Of a stretch of 64,000 bases of DNA, positions 40,748-49,176 are shown piece by piece. The DNA lies in contig JAGFXX010000001.1 of NCBI GenBank assembly GCA_017599285.1, positions 2,542,001 through 2,606,000 on the forward strand, in the 5' to 3' direction. The position numbers and the translations under genes were made by a program. The notes under the pieces were generated by a model that worked only from the letters and a program-made list of their open reading frames with translations, had not been told where the DNA came from and did no database searches. How positions within the stretch are numbered: the first letter of the stretch is position 1; each line of letters starts with the position of its first letter. Source of the DNA: Cereibacter azotoformans. GTDB lineage: Bacteria > Pseudomonadota > Alphaproteobacteria > Rhodobacterales > Rhodobacteraceae.

Positions 40748-40782
40748 CAGCAAGCTCAAGCCCTTCGCCTGACCTGAAGGCG

Positions 40783-41544
40783 CTACGAGATGCGGAAGTT
40801 CTGCCCGAGATAGACCCGCCGCACCATTTCGTCGTGAACCACTTCTTCCGTCGTTCCGCTCTTGAGGACGGTGCCGTCGTGGAGAATGTAGGCCCTGTCC
40901 ACGATTTCCAGCGTTTCCCGCACGTTATGGTCGGTGATCAGCACGCCGATGCCCCGGCTCTTGAGGTCGTGGACGAGGCTGCGGATCTCGCCCACGGCGA
41001 TCGGATCGACGCCTGCGAAGGGCTCGTCGAGCAGCAGGTAGCGGGGATCTGCGGCAAGACAGCGCGCAATCTCCACCCGCCGCCGCTCACCCCCGGAGAG
41101 GGCGAGCGCGGGCGTGCGCCGCAGATGGGCGATCGAGAACTCGCCCAGCAGTTCCTCGAGCCGCTCGCGCCGGGTGTGGGGGTCCTTTTCGGTGATCTCG
41201 AGCACCGCGAGGATGTTGTCCTCGACCGACAGGCCGCGGAAGATCGAGACCTCCTGCGGCAGGTAGCCGATCCCCATCCGCGCGCGGCGATACATCGGCA
41301 GGGCCGTGACGTCGCGGCCCTCGATCAGGACCTGCCCGCCCTCGGGGCTGATGAGACCGGCGATGGCGTAAAAGCAGGTCGTCTTGCCCGACCCGTTCGG
41401 CCCGAGCAGCGCCACGACCTCTCCGCGGTCGAGATGCATGGTCACGTCGCGGATGACGGGACGGCGCTTGTAGCTCTTGCGCAGGCCGATGACTTGAAGA
41501 CCGGACCTTTCGTCCGAGAGGATGAACCCGGATTTCGCGTTCAT
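40783..41544 (-). CDS. lptB: LPS export ABC ATPase LptB
   Basis: Cytoplasmic ATPase of the LptBFG transporter that extracts LPS from the inner membrane. Walker A LLGPNGSGKTTCFYAIAGLI at about residues 46-66, Q-loop YLPQEVSIFRGLSVEDNI, signature LSGGERRRVEIARCLA, Walker B YLLLDEPFAGVDP and switch His in ITDHNVRETL. The short LptB-specific C-terminus ends YLGQNFRIS. Its first codons overlap the lptA end. lptF and lptG are not in this window. Confidence 0.97.
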   Translation of the reverse strand: MNAKSGFILSDERSGLQVIGLRKSYKRRPVIRDVTMHLDRGEVVALLGPNGSGKTTCFYAIAGLISPEGGQVLIEGRDVTALPMYRRARMGIGYLPQEVSIFRGLSVEDNILAVLEITEKDPHTRRERLEELLGEFSIAHLRRTPALALSGGERRRVEIARCLAADPRYLLLDEPFAGVDPIAVGEIRSLVHDLKSRGIGVLITDHNVRETLEIVDRAYILHDGTVLKSGTTEEVVHDEMVRRVYLGQNFRIS

Positions 41545-42056
41545 GGCGACGTGCCCGGACGGAACACGGTCTGCACCCGGCCCTCCATGCGGCCGGTGCC
41601 CGCGGTGAGGTCGATCACCAGTCTCTGACCGGCCAGCGTGTTGGGCCCCTGCGTGAGCAGGACGTCGCCGGTCATCACGACCTCGCCGCTCTCGATCGTG
41701 TAGATGGCCTCCTGCGCCTCGGCCGCCTCGCGCTCGTTGGCCAGCGTGACCCCGCCCGAGGCATGGAGCCTGCGGATCCCGCCGCCTTCGGGCGCATATT
41801 CCACCCGGACCGACTGCGCGGCGAGGCGCATCGGACCCTGAACGACGCGGACATTGCCGAGAAAGATCGCCGTTCCGTCCGCCTGGTTCACCTGCAGCTC
41901 GTCGGACTCGATCTCGACGGGCAGCGAGGTGTCCTGCGTCAGCCCCCCCCCGAAGGCCACGTTGGCGCCCTGTGCGAGCGACGCCGCGGGCAGCCAGAGC
42001 GCGGCGGCCGCCGCCATCAGGATCGTCTTCATCACATGCCTCGACATCGGGTCCAT
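41541..42056 (-). CDS. lptA: LPS transport protein LptA
   Basis: Periplasmic protein that forms the bridge carrying LPS to the outer membrane. Signal peptide (HVMKTILMAAAAALWLPAAS), then the OstA/LptA beta-jellyroll (LPVEIESDELQVNQADGTAI, FLGNVRVVQGPMRLAAQSVR, AIYTIESGEVVMTGDVLL). 171 residues. The start is uncertain: ATG 42056 overlaps the lptC stop (TGATG), but ATGs at 42047 and 42032 remain possible. Cotranscribed with lptC and lptB. Confidence 0.9.
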   Translation of the reverse strand: MDPMSRHVMKTILMAAAAALWLPAASLAQGANVAFGGGLTQDTSLPVEIESDELQVNQADGTAIFLGNVRVVQGPMRLAAQSVRVEYAPEGGGIRRLHASGGVTLANEREAAEAQEAIYTIESGEVVMTGDVLLTQGPNTLAGQRLVIDLTAGTGRMEGRVQTVFRPGTSP

Positions 42057-42670
42057 CACTTCGTCGGATCGTACACCAGCTTCACACGATTCCCGAAGGT
42101 CAGCACATAGCTGCCGGGTGCCTCGGGATCCTCGCTCAGGCGCATCGATCCGGCATCGATGCGGCCGACGGGGCCCGTTGCCTCGAGCGCGCCCACGGAC
42201 CGCACGTCGGTCTCGTCCAGTCCGGCCGTCATGGCCTCGGTGGTCAGATGGTAGCCGGTCGAGGTTTCCAGTTCCACCCCGCCGCCAAGCCGCAAAAGAC
42301 GCGCCTCGCCGTCGAGCGATCCGGTCGCCGCCACAAGGCTTGCAACTGCGCCGTCCGGTGTCTCGAGGCGCGCGCGCAGCGCCGCGGCCCGGCCCTCTTC
42401 ACCCGCGGTCTGGCCCGGCCGGGCCTCGGCCGCCTCGACGCTGAGGGCGGCGCCGTCGCTCGTGATGCCCGCCCAGGTTGGCGCGGTGATCCGGGGTTCG
42501 CGCACCAGCCCTTCGACATCCACCTCGGCGTAGGGAATCGCATCGTCGGGATTGATGGTGCGCGCGACGAGGAACAGGGTGGACAGCACTGCCAGCGCCG
42601 CCAGCGGCAGGACGATCTTCAGCCAGGCGACCAGCCGGGAGTGAAGATTGTCGGGCCGCTGCGCCGCCAT
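42056..42670 (-). CDS. lptC: LPS export protein LptC
   Basis: Inner-membrane anchored periplasmic protein that hands LPS from LptBFG to LptA. One N-terminal membrane segment (about residues 16-37, LKIVLPLAALAVLSTLFLVA) and a periplasmic LptC/beta-jellyroll domain (AEARPGQTAG, LRLGGGVELETSTGYHLTTE). The family is poorly conserved in sequence, so the call leans on topology, length (204 residues) and position between kdsD and lptA. Confidence 0.88.
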   Translation of the reverse strand: MAAQRPDNLHSRLVAWLKIVLPLAALAVLSTLFLVARTINPDDAIPYAEVDVEGLVREPRITAPTWAGITSDGAALSVEAAEARPGQTAGEEGRAAALRARLETPDGAVASLVAATGSLDGEARLLRLGGGVELETSTGYHLTTEAMTAGLDETDVRSVGALEATGPVGRIDAGSMRLSEDPEAPGSYVLTFGNRVKLVYDPTK

Positions 42671-42673
42671 CGG

Positions 42674-43639
42674 TCACACCACCCCGGCGCGCAGGCAATC
42701 GTGGATGTGGATCAGCCCGGCGGCCGCGCCCGAACCCTCGGGATCGACCACGAAGAGCGAGGTGATCTTCCGGGCGTTCATCTCGGCCACGGCCCGTTCG
42801 GCCAGCGCGTCGGGTGCGATGGTGCGTGGATTGCGGGTCATCACGTCGTCAACGCAGAGCCCGAGCAGCCCGTCCAGATGACGCCGGAGGTCGCCGTCGG
42901 TGATCACCCCCTCGAGCCGCCCGTCCTGCCCGGACACGCCCAGCACCCCGAACCCGAGCCGGCTCATGGTGATCAGCGCCTCGCCCATGGGAGTGCCCGC
43001 ATCCACCAGCGGCAGGTTGCGGTGCATGAGATCGGACACCTTCGCAAGCCGCGCCCCGAGCTTGCCGCCGGGGTGGAACACGCGGAAATGCTCGGGCGTG
43101 AACTGCCGATGCTCCATCAGGGCGATGGCCAGCGCATCGCCCAGGGCCAGCGTCATGGTCGTCGAGGAGGTCGGCACGATCCCGTTGCCGCAGGCCTCGG
43201 GCGCGGGTGGCAGCAGCAGCGCCACGTCCGACTGCCGCAGGAGCGTCGATTGCGCCCGGCCCGCCACGCCGATCAGCGGAATGTCGAAGCGCCGGGTGTG
43301 GGCGATGATGTCGGCCAGTTCCGGCGTCTCGCCGGAATTGGAAAGCACAAGGGCCACGTCGTCCCGCGTGACCATCCCCAGGTCGCCGTGACTGGCTTCG
43401 GCCGGATGGACGAACTGCGCGGGCGTGCCCGTCGAGGCAAGCGTTGCGGTGATCTTGCGCCCGATGTGGCCCGATTTGCCCATGCCCGAGACGATCACGC
43501 GCCCGCGCGCGCGCAGGATCATCTCGACAGCTTCGCCGAAGGCCTCGCCCAGGCTGTCGCCCAGCAGCGACAGGGCCTCGGCCTCGGTCGCGATGACCCG
43601 GCGGGCGGTGGTGAGGAAATCAGTGGTGGAAGATGTCAT
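42674..43639 (-). CDS. kdsD: Arabinose-5-phosphate isomerase (Kdo pathway)
   Basis: Converts ribulose-5-phosphate to arabinose-5-phosphate, the first step to Kdo. SIS domain at about residues 40-180 (RVIVSGMGKSGHIGRKITAT, VHPAEASHGDLGMVTRDDVA, VLSNSGETPEL), then two CBS domains at about 205-320 (DLMHRNLPLVDAGTPMGEAL, DVMTRNPRTIAPDALAERAV). 321 residues is typical of the KdsD/KpsF family; linkage to lptCAB favours KdsD. Overlaps the end of rnd by 20 bases and precedes lptC by 3. Confidence 0.94.
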   Translation of the reverse strand: MTSSTTDFLTTARRVIATEAEALSLLGDSLGEAFGEAVEMILRARGRVIVSGMGKSGHIGRKITATLASTGTPAQFVHPAEASHGDLGMVTRDDVALVLSNSGETPELADIIAHTRRFDIPLIGVAGRAQSTLLRQSDVALLLPPAPEACGNGIVPTSSTTMTLALGDALAIALMEHRQFTPEHFRVFHPGGKLGARLAKVSDLMHRNLPLVDAGTPMGEALITMSRLGFGVLGVSGQDGRLEGVITDGDLRRHLDGLLGLCVDDVMTRNPRTIAPDALAERAVAEMNARKITSLFVVDPEGSGAAAGLIHIHDCLRAGVV

Positions 43640-44234
43640 TCGGTTCGTCCCAGCCCATCAGGTCGAGCTCTGCCCGCGTGGGAAGGAAATCGAAGCAGCG
43701 TTGCGCCAGTTCCATCCGACCCTCGCGCAGGAGCCGCGCCTCGAGTTCCTCCTTCAGCCGGTGGAGGTGAAGCACATCCGAGGCGGCATAGTCCTTCTGG
43801 GCATCTGTCAGTTCGGCCGCGCCCCAGTCCGAGGTCTGCTGCTGCTTTGACACATCGACCCCCACCAGTTCGAGCAGGAGATACTTGAGTCCGTGCCGGT
43901 CGGTGAAGGTGCGCACCATCTTCGAGGCGATCTTGGTGCACCAGACCGGCTCGGTCCGCACGCCGAAGGCGCGCTGCAGGGCCGCGATGTCGAAGCGGCC
44001 GAAGTGGAACAGCTTCAGCACCTGCGGATCGGTCAGCAGACGTTCAAGATTCGGTGCGCGGGTCTGCCCGCGCTCGATCTGCACCAGATGCGCGTCGCCA
44101 TCCCCTGCCGAGAGCTGCACGACGCACAGACGATCCCGCCGCGGGTCGAGGCCCATGGTCTCGGTGTCGATGGCGACCACCCGGCCGAGATCGAGCCCGT
44201 CCGGCAAGTCATTCCGATGCAGGTGGATTGTCAC
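43620..44234 (-). CDS. rnd: Ribonuclease D-like 3'-5' exonuclease
   Basis: DEDDy exonuclease for tRNA 3' processing. Exo I is VVAIDTETMGL (Asp, Glu) near residue 20, Exo II FHFGRFDIAALQ with Asp, and Exo III YAASDVLHL with Tyr and Asp. At 204 residues it has only the nuclease domain, lacking HRDC domains of E. coli RNase D; this short form is usual in Rhodobacterales. The start is GTG 44234, supported by GAAGGA 7 bases upstream; earlier codons run into the tRNA-Leu gene. Confidence 0.88.
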   Translation of the reverse strand: MTIHLHRNDLPDGLDLGRVVAIDTETMGLDPRRDRLCVVQLSAGDGDAHLVQIERGQTRAPNLERLLTDPQVLKLFHFGRFDIAALQRAFGVRTEPVWCTKIASKMVRTFTDRHGLKYLLLELVGVDVSKQQQTSDWGAAELTDAQKDYAASDVLHLHRLKEELEARLLREGRMELAQRCFDFLPTRAELDLMGWDEPNDIFHH

Positions 44235-44267
44235 TGTCTGATCCTTCGAATTGGCACGAAGGATCGA

Positions 44268-44352
44268 TGGTGCCCAGGAGAGGACTCGAACCTCCACGCC
44301 TTGCGGCACACGGACCTGAACCGTGCGCGTCTACCAATTCCGCCACCTGGGC
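44268..44352 (-). tRNA. tRNA-Leu (anticodon CAG)
   Basis: Minus strand, 85 bases including encoded CCA. Acceptor GCCCAGG pairs with CCTGGGC, followed by A and CCA. D-arm TGGCGGAATTGGTAGACGCG, anticodon stem CACGG/CCGTG with loop TTCAGGT (anticodon CAG), a long class II variable arm, and T-arm GGAGGTTCGAGTCCTCT. It reads CUG codons, very common in this G+C-rich genome. rnd begins only 33 bases downstream on the same strand. Confidence 0.97.
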
Positions 44353-44370
44353 CGGTGTCGTGAGCCGCGA

Positions 44371-44397
44371 TGTATATGGGGGATTCGGCAGTGTCAA
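44371..44397 (-). promoter_or_regulatory. Promoter of tRNA-Leu and perhaps rnd-kdsD-lptCAB
   Basis: On the minus strand: perfect TTGACA at 44397-44392, 15-base spacer, TATACA at 44376-44371, ending 18 bases before the tRNA 5' end. The spacer is short, but the hexamers are the best in the window. Confidence 0.65.
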
Positions 44398-44503
44398 CGG
44401 GGTGTCACGAAAAATCCGCAGGATCATTCACGCTTGTTCCGCTGCCGCCGTAAAGTTATGGGAAGGGGCAATCTTTGGGGCCAAGCCGGGGTGAGGACGG
44501 AAG

Positions 44504-45490
44504 ATGAGCAAGCTGGTGACGATCTACGGCGGGTCGGGCTTCGTGGGGCGCTACATCGCGCGCCGGATGGCCCAGCAGGGCTGGCGCGTTCGCGTCGCCG
44601 TCCGCCGTCCGAACGAGGCGCTGTTCGTCAAGCCCTACGGGGTGGTCGGGCAGGTCGAGCCGGTGTTCTGCAACATCCGTGACGATGCTTCCGTGCGGGC
44701 GGTGATGCACGGAGCCGATGCGGTGGTGAACTGCGTGGGCATCCTGGCCGAGGCCGGAAAGAACCGCTTCCAGTCGGTGCAGGCCGAGGGCGCCGCCCGC
44801 GTGGCGCGGCTGGCCGCGGCCGAGGGCGTGCAGGCGCTGGTCCAGATCTCGGCCATCGGCGCCGATGCGGATTCTCCCAGCGCCTATGCGCGCAGCAAGG
44901 CCGCCGGCGAGGCCGCCGTGCTTCAGGCCTTCCCGCGCGCGGTGATCCTGCGCCCCTCGGTGATCTTCGGGCCCGAGGATGATTTCTTCAACCGCTTCGC
45001 GCGCATGGCCCGCTTCAGCCCGGTTCTGCCGGTCGTGGGCGGCGAGACCCGGTTTCAGCCGGTGTTCGTGGACGATGTGGCGCAGGCCGCCGTGGCGGGT
45101 GTGCTGGGCCGGGCGGCGCCCGGCATCTACGAGCTTGGCGGCCCCGACGCCGAGAGCTTCCGCGCGCTGATGCAGATGCTGCTGCGGGTGATCGAGCGGC
45201 GCAAGATGATCGTCAACGTGCCCTTCGGCGTGGCGAGGCTGATGGCGGCGACGCTGGATCTGCTCCAGACGGTGACGCTCGGGCTTCTGGCCAACAAGAC
45301 GCTGACGCGGGATCAGGTGCGTAACCTTGCGCGCGACAATGTGGTCTCGCCCGGCGCCCGAGGGCTCGCGGATCTCGGGATCTCGCCCACCGCGATGGAG
45401 GCGGTGCTGCCCGAATATCTCTGGAGCTATCGCCCCTCGGGTCAATATGCCTCGATCAAGGCCTCGGCCCGCAACCTGCGCAAGACCTGA
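44504..45490 (+). CDS. Complex I NDUFA9-subunit-like NAD(P)-binding protein
   Basis: Homologue of the mitochondrial complex I accessory subunit NDUFA9, a member of the atypical extended SDR family. Rossmann motif TIYGGSGFVGRYIARRMAQ at residues 5-23; downstream NCVGILAEAGKNRFQSVQAE, SAIGADADSPSAYARSKAAG with the YxxxK, and VILRPSVIFGPEDDFFNRFA. 328 residues. In alphaproteobacteria it is commonly annotated complex I NDUFA9 subunit family, though its role in bacterial complex I is not fixed. It is followed by uppP with 33 bases between. Confidence 0.9.
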   Translation: MSKLVTIYGGSGFVGRYIARRMAQQGWRVRVAVRRPNEALFVKPYGVVGQVEPVFCNIRDDASVRAVMHGADAVVNCVGILAEAGKNRFQSVQAEGAARVARLAAAEGVQALVQISAIGADADSPSAYARSKAAGEAAVLQAFPRAVILRPSVIFGPEDDFFNRFARMARFSPVLPVVGGETRFQPVFVDDVAQAAVAGVLGRAAPGIYELGGPDAESFRALMQMLLRVIERRKMIVNVPFGVARLMAATLDLLQTVTLGLLANKTLTRDQVRNLARDNVVSPGARGLADLGISPTAMEAVLPEYLWSYRPSGQYASIKASARNLRKT

Positions 45491-45523
45491 GACGGGCCCG
45501 ATCTGAATCAACACGGAGCGACC

Positions 45524-46330
45524 ATGACGGATTCGACCACGCTGGTCGCGCTTGTTCTCGGACTGCTGGAAGGCCTCACGGAATTCATTCCCGTCTCCTC
45601 GACGGGGCATCTTCTGCTTGCAGGCCACTTCCTCGGATTTGAGAGCGCGGGCCGCAGCTTCGAGGTGGTGATCCAGCTCGGGGCGGTGCTCGCGGTGCTG
45701 ACGGTCTATGCGTCGAAACTGATCTCGGTGATCCGGGCGGCGCCGCGGGATCCGCAGGCGGCGCGCTTTCTCGCGGCGGTGCTGCTGGCGTTCCTGCCGG
45801 CGGTGGTGGTCGGCGTGATGGCGCACGGCTTCATCAAGACCGTGCTGTTCGAGACGCCCATCCTGATCGCGATCATGCTGATCCTGGGCGGCATCATCCT
45901 GCTCTTCGTGGACCGGATGGCGCCCGCGCCGCGCTACAATGACGTGACGGAGGTGCCGCTCGGGGTGGCGCTGAAGATCGGGTTCTTCCAGTGTCTCGCC
46001 ATGGTCCCCGGCGTCTCGCGATCGGGGGCGACCATCGTGGGCGCCCTTCTGCTCGGAACGGGAAAGCGTGCCGCGGCCGAGTTCTCCTTCTTTCTGTCCA
46101 TGCCGACGATGGCGGGGGCCTTTGCCTTCGACCTCTACAAGAACCGCGACGTCCTGGACGCCGGGGCGCTGGGCGAGATCGCCGTCGGCTTCGTCGCCGC
46201 CTTCCTTGCCGCCGTTCTCGTGGTCCGCTGGCTGCTCGGCTATGTCAGCCGGCACGGATATTCCTTGTTCGGCTGGTGGCGAATCATCGTGGGCTCGATT
46301 GCTCTGGCGGCCCTTCTGAAAGGCTTCTGA
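45524..46330 (+). CDS. uppP: Undecaprenyl-diphosphatase UppP (BacA)
   Basis: Dephosphorylates undecaprenyl diphosphate so the lipid carrier can be reused in cell-wall synthesis. Integral membrane protein of about eight segments. Signature 1 [20 protein letters not shown] at residues 13-32 with the catalytic Glu and Ser, signature 2 [20 protein letters not shown] near 160-180 with Arg and Ser. The 268-residue length is normal. Confidence 0.97.
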   Translation: MTDSTTLVALVLGLLEGLTEFIPVSSTGHLLLAGHFLGFESAGRSFEVVIQLGAVLAVLTVYASKLISVIRAAPRDPQAARFLAAVLLAFLPAVVVGVMAHGFIKTVLFETPILIAIMLILGGIILLFVDRMAPAPRYNDVTEVPLGVALKIGFFQCLAMVPGVSRSGATIVGALLLGTGKRAAAEFSFFLSMPTMAGAFAFDLYKNRDVLDAGALGEIAVGFVAAFLAAVLVVRWLLGYVSRHGYSLFGWWRIIVGSIALAALLKGF

Positions 46331-46347
46331 GGCGATAGGTAACATGT

Positions 46348-46440
46348 GCTGACCTAAATGCGGCGAAAAAGTCCCTTCCAGACCGCCGAACCGAGAAAAA
46401 AGCTCTAAATAGGTCAGCTATACTGACTTTTATCGCTGAC
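46348..46440 (+). promoter_or_regulatory. Inverted repeats and possible operator upstream of gltD
   Basis: Exact 9-base inverted repeat GCTGACCTA (46348-46356) and TAGGTCAGC (46410-46418). The second overlaps a 15-base palindrome GTCAG-CTATA-CTGAC (46413-46427) holding a TATACT -10-like hexamer (46419-46424); a further GCTGAC is at 46435-46440. There is no good -35 at 17 bases, which fits an activator-dependent promoter. The controlling protein is unknown. Confidence 0.45.
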
Positions 46441-46494
46441 GACCCTGCTGTATGAGGTCCGAACCCCGCAGTCGGCCTCGAGGGAGGGCTCAGC

Positions 46495-47922
46495 ATGGCA
46501 AAAGAACCGATGCTCCAGTTCGTCAAGATGGCGAGGGAGACCCCCGAGAAACGTCCGGCCAACCTGCGGTCGCACGATTTCCATGAGATCTACCGCGAGT
46601 TCGCCGCTGCCAAGGCCGCCGAGCAAGCCAGCCGCTGCAGCCAGTGCGGTGTTCCCTTCTGCCAGTCGCACTGCCCGCTGCACAACAACATTCCCGACTG
46701 GCTGCGCCTGACCGCCACGGGCCGGCTTCAGGAAGCCTACGAGATCAGCCAGGCCACCAACACCTTCCCCGAGATCTGCGGCCGCATCTGCCCGCAGGAC
46801 CGTCTGTGCGAGGGCAACTGCGTGATCGAGCAGTCGGGCCACGGCACGGTGACCATCGGCGCGGTCGAGAAATACATCACCGACATGGCCTGGGAGAACG
46901 GCTGGGTGACGCCCGGCCGCCCCATGCACGAGCGGTCGGAATCGGTGGGCATCATCGGGGCAGGGCCGGGGGGGCTTGCCGCCGCCGATGCGCTGCGCCG
47001 CGCCGGGCTTCAGGTCACGGTCTATGACCGCTACGACCGGGCCGGCGGCCTGCTGACCTACGGCATTCCGGGCTTCAAGCTGGAGAAGGACGTGGTCATG
47101 CGCCGCGTCGAGCAGCTCGAGCAGGCGGGCGTGCAATTCGTGCTCAACTGCAATGTGGGCGAGGATCTCAGCTTCGACGCGATCCGGGGCCAGCATGACG
47201 CGGTGCTGATCGCGACGGGCGTGTACAAGCAGCGCGACCTTGCGGCGCCGGGCGTGGGCTCGGCGGGCGTGGTGCAGGCGCTCGACTATCTGACCCTGTC
47301 CAACCGGCGCAGCTTCGGCGACGAGGTCGATGCCGACGGGCTCGATGCCAGCGGCAAGCGCGTCGTGGTGATCGGCGGCGGCGACACGGCGATGGACTGC
47401 GTGCGCACCGCCATCCGTCAGGGCGCCACCAGCGTGAAATGCCTCTATCGCCGCGACCGGGCCAACATGCCGGGCTCGCAGCGCGAGGTCGCCAACGCCG
47501 AGGAGGAAGGTGTCGAGTTCGTCTGGCTCGCGGCGCCGCGCGGTTTCATTGCGGGCGACGCGGTCGAGGGCGTGATCGTGCAGAAGATGCGGCTGGGCGA
47601 GCCCGACGCATCCGGCCGGCAGATGCCCGAGGTGATCGAAGGCGCCGACTATGTCGAGCCGGCCGATCTCGCCATCATGGCGCTGGGCTTCGAGCCCGAG
47701 GATCTGCCGACGCTCTGGGGGGTGCCCGAACTGGCCGTGACGCGCTGGGGCACGATCAAGGCCGACTTCCGCACCCATGCGACCAGCCTGCCCGGCGTTT
47801 ATGCCGTGGGCGACATCGTGCGGGGCGCGAGCCTCGTCGTCTGGGCCATCCGCGACGGCCGCGAAGCGGCGGACGCGATCCTCGACTATCTGGCGCAACC
47901 GGCCATCGCCGCGGCCGAATAG
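46495..47922 (+). CDS. gltD: Glutamate synthase (NADPH) small subunit
   Basis: Beta subunit that passes electrons from NADPH to the large GltB subunit. Two N-terminal 4Fe-4S cysteine groups (ASRCSQCGVPFCQSHCPLHN and ICGRICPQDRLCEGNCVIE) at about residues 43-107, FAD site VGIIGAGPGGLAAADALRRA near 150, NAD(P) site VVVIGGGDTAMDCVRTAIRQ near 285, and VYAVGDIVRGASLVVWAIRD near 435. 475 residues is the normal length. The large subunit lies 1.25 kb downstream after two small genes. Confidence 0.97.
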   Translation: MAKEPMLQFVKMARETPEKRPANLRSHDFHEIYREFAAAKAAEQASRCSQCGVPFCQSHCPLHNNIPDWLRLTATGRLQEAYEISQATNTFPEICGRICPQDRLCEGNCVIEQSGHGTVTIGAVEKYITDMAWENGWVTPGRPMHERSESVGIIGAGPGGLAAADALRRAGLQVTVYDRYDRAGGLLTYGIPGFKLEKDVVMRRVEQLEQAGVQFVLNCNVGEDLSFDAIRGQHDAVLIATGVYKQRDLAAPGVGSAGVVQALDYLTLSNRRSFGDEVDADGLDASGKRVVVIGGGDTAMDCVRTAIRQGATSVKCLYRRDRANMPGSQREVANAEEEGVEFVWLAAPRGFIAGDAVEGVIVQKMRLGEPDASGRQMPEVIEGADYVEPADLAIMALGFEPEDLPTLWGVPELAVTRWGTIKADFRTHATSLPGVYAVGDIVRGASLVVWAIRDGREAADAILDYLAQPAIAAAE

Positions 47923-48011
47923 GCGCCTCTCCGCGAAGCGACCGCCCGGAAGGTCCCGGGCGGCCGGTGCGACCGGGACCTGGGGTGCTCCGGGCGCGAG
48001 GTGATGGGACC

Positions 48012-48746
48012 ATGGGCATGACGCTTCTGACGAAGATCCTGGCGGGAGGTCTGGCGCTGGCTGCGGCTGCGCCCGCGCTCGGCTCGGGGCGGACCTTCAC
48101 GCCGCCCGAGGGGTGCACGGCCTTTCTCACCGTGCAATCGCGCGGCTGCCGGGTGTCGCATCACTACCGCTGCGAACAGGACCCGGCCGGCGACCAGTGG
48201 CGCGTGGACTTCGATCAGGATGGCCTCTTCTTCTCGTCCCACATCGACCACGAGGCGCAATGGGTCGAGAGCTACGAGATGTTTCCGACCGTGCGTCAGA
48301 CACTCGACCCGAACCCGGCCGATCCGGCCTCCTTCACCGAGCTTCTGACCGGCGCGGACAGCTACGACTTCGGGCTGACGCGCGACACGGGCGAGCGGAG
48401 CCGCGTGACCGGCTATGACCGGCTGACGGGGCAGAGCTTCACCATCGACGGCGTTGTGCTGCAGGAGACGGAGTTCGAGTTCACCGAGACCAGCATCGGC
48501 GGCACCGTCCTGCGGCAGGCCCATGGCCGGGAATACATCCATCCCGAGTGGCGGCTGTTCTTTGCCGGCCCGACGCAATGGGCGGACGGAACGGGCGGCT
48601 TCCTGCCCGTCGATGGCAGCCCCGTGCAGTTCGTCTTTCCCGGCGAGCCCGGCTTCCTCGTCACCGAACCGATCTTCGACTGCGACGCGATCCTGTCGCA
48701 GGCGCCCGAAGACGGGCAGTTCCTGAAGGTGCGCCATGACCGCTGA
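48012..48746 (+). CDS. Secreted protein of unknown function between gltD and gltB
   Basis: A 244-residue protein with a signal peptide (MTLLTKILAGGLALAAAAPA). Five cysteines occur (GCTAFL, GCRVSH, RCEQDP, FDCDAI), so disulfides in the periplasm are likely. Several segments are polar and aromatic (WRVDFDQDGLFFSSHID, EWRLFFAGPTQWADGTGGFL). I do not recognise a family. Starts at ATG 48012 or 48018, 89 bases after gltD. Its end overlaps the next gene by 11 bases, suggesting coupling. Confidence 0.72.
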   Translation: MGMTLLTKILAGGLALAAAAPALGSGRTFTPPEGCTAFLTVQSRGCRVSHHYRCEQDPAGDQWRVDFDQDGLFFSSHIDHEAQWVESYEMFPTVRQTLDPNPADPASFTELLTGADSYDFGLTRDTGERSRVTGYDRLTGQSFTIDGVVLQETEFEFTETSIGGTVLRQAHGREYIHPEWRLFFAGPTQWADGTGGFLPVDGSPVQFVFPGEPGFLVTEPIFDCDAILSQAPEDGQFLKVRHDR

Positions 48747-49173
48747 ACGGACGGGACATTGCCTCTGCGGGGCGGTGGCGGTCGCCGTGACCCACGCCCC
48801 GCACGAGATCGGTGCCTGCCATTGCGAGATGTGCCGCCGCTGGACGGGCTCGGCCTTCGTCACGATGATGGTCCCCGAGGCCGCCCTTACCGTGACCGGC
48901 GCCGACCATGTCCGGCGCTACGCCTCGTCCGGCTGGGCCGAAAGGTGCTTCTGCGGCACCTGCGGCTCGACCCTCTGGTATCGCCTGACGGCGCCGGGGA
49001 TGCCGCGCGACCATTACCTGGCGGCGGGGCTGCTCGATGACCTGAGCGGCATCCGCCTCGCCCACGAGATCTACATCGACCGCAAGCCCGACGCCTGGAG
49101 CTTCGCCGGTCCGACCCACCAGATGACGGAAGCCGAGTTTCTCGCCACGCTTCCAGCCAGCCCAGAGGAGTGA
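48736..49173 (+). CDS. GFA-family (glutathione-dependent formaldehyde-activating-like) zinc protein
   Basis: A small zinc protein of 145 residues with the family's cysteine pattern: GHCLCGAVAV, ACHCEMCRRWTGSAF and CFCGTCGSTLWYRL. True Gfa joins formaldehyde to glutathione; most members of this family have unknown substrates, so the specific activity is not claimed. ATG 48736 overlaps the end of the secreted protein by 11 bases. gltB begins 3 bases after its stop, so it is likely cotranscribed. Confidence 0.9.
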   Translation: MTAERTGHCLCGAVAVAVTHAPHEIGACHCEMCRRWTGSAFVTMMVPEAALTVTGADHVRRYASSGWAERCFCGTCGSTLWYRLTAPGMPRDHYLAAGLLDDLSGIRLAHEIYIDRKPDAWSFAGPTHQMTEAEFLATLPASPEE

Positions 49174-49176
49174 GCC

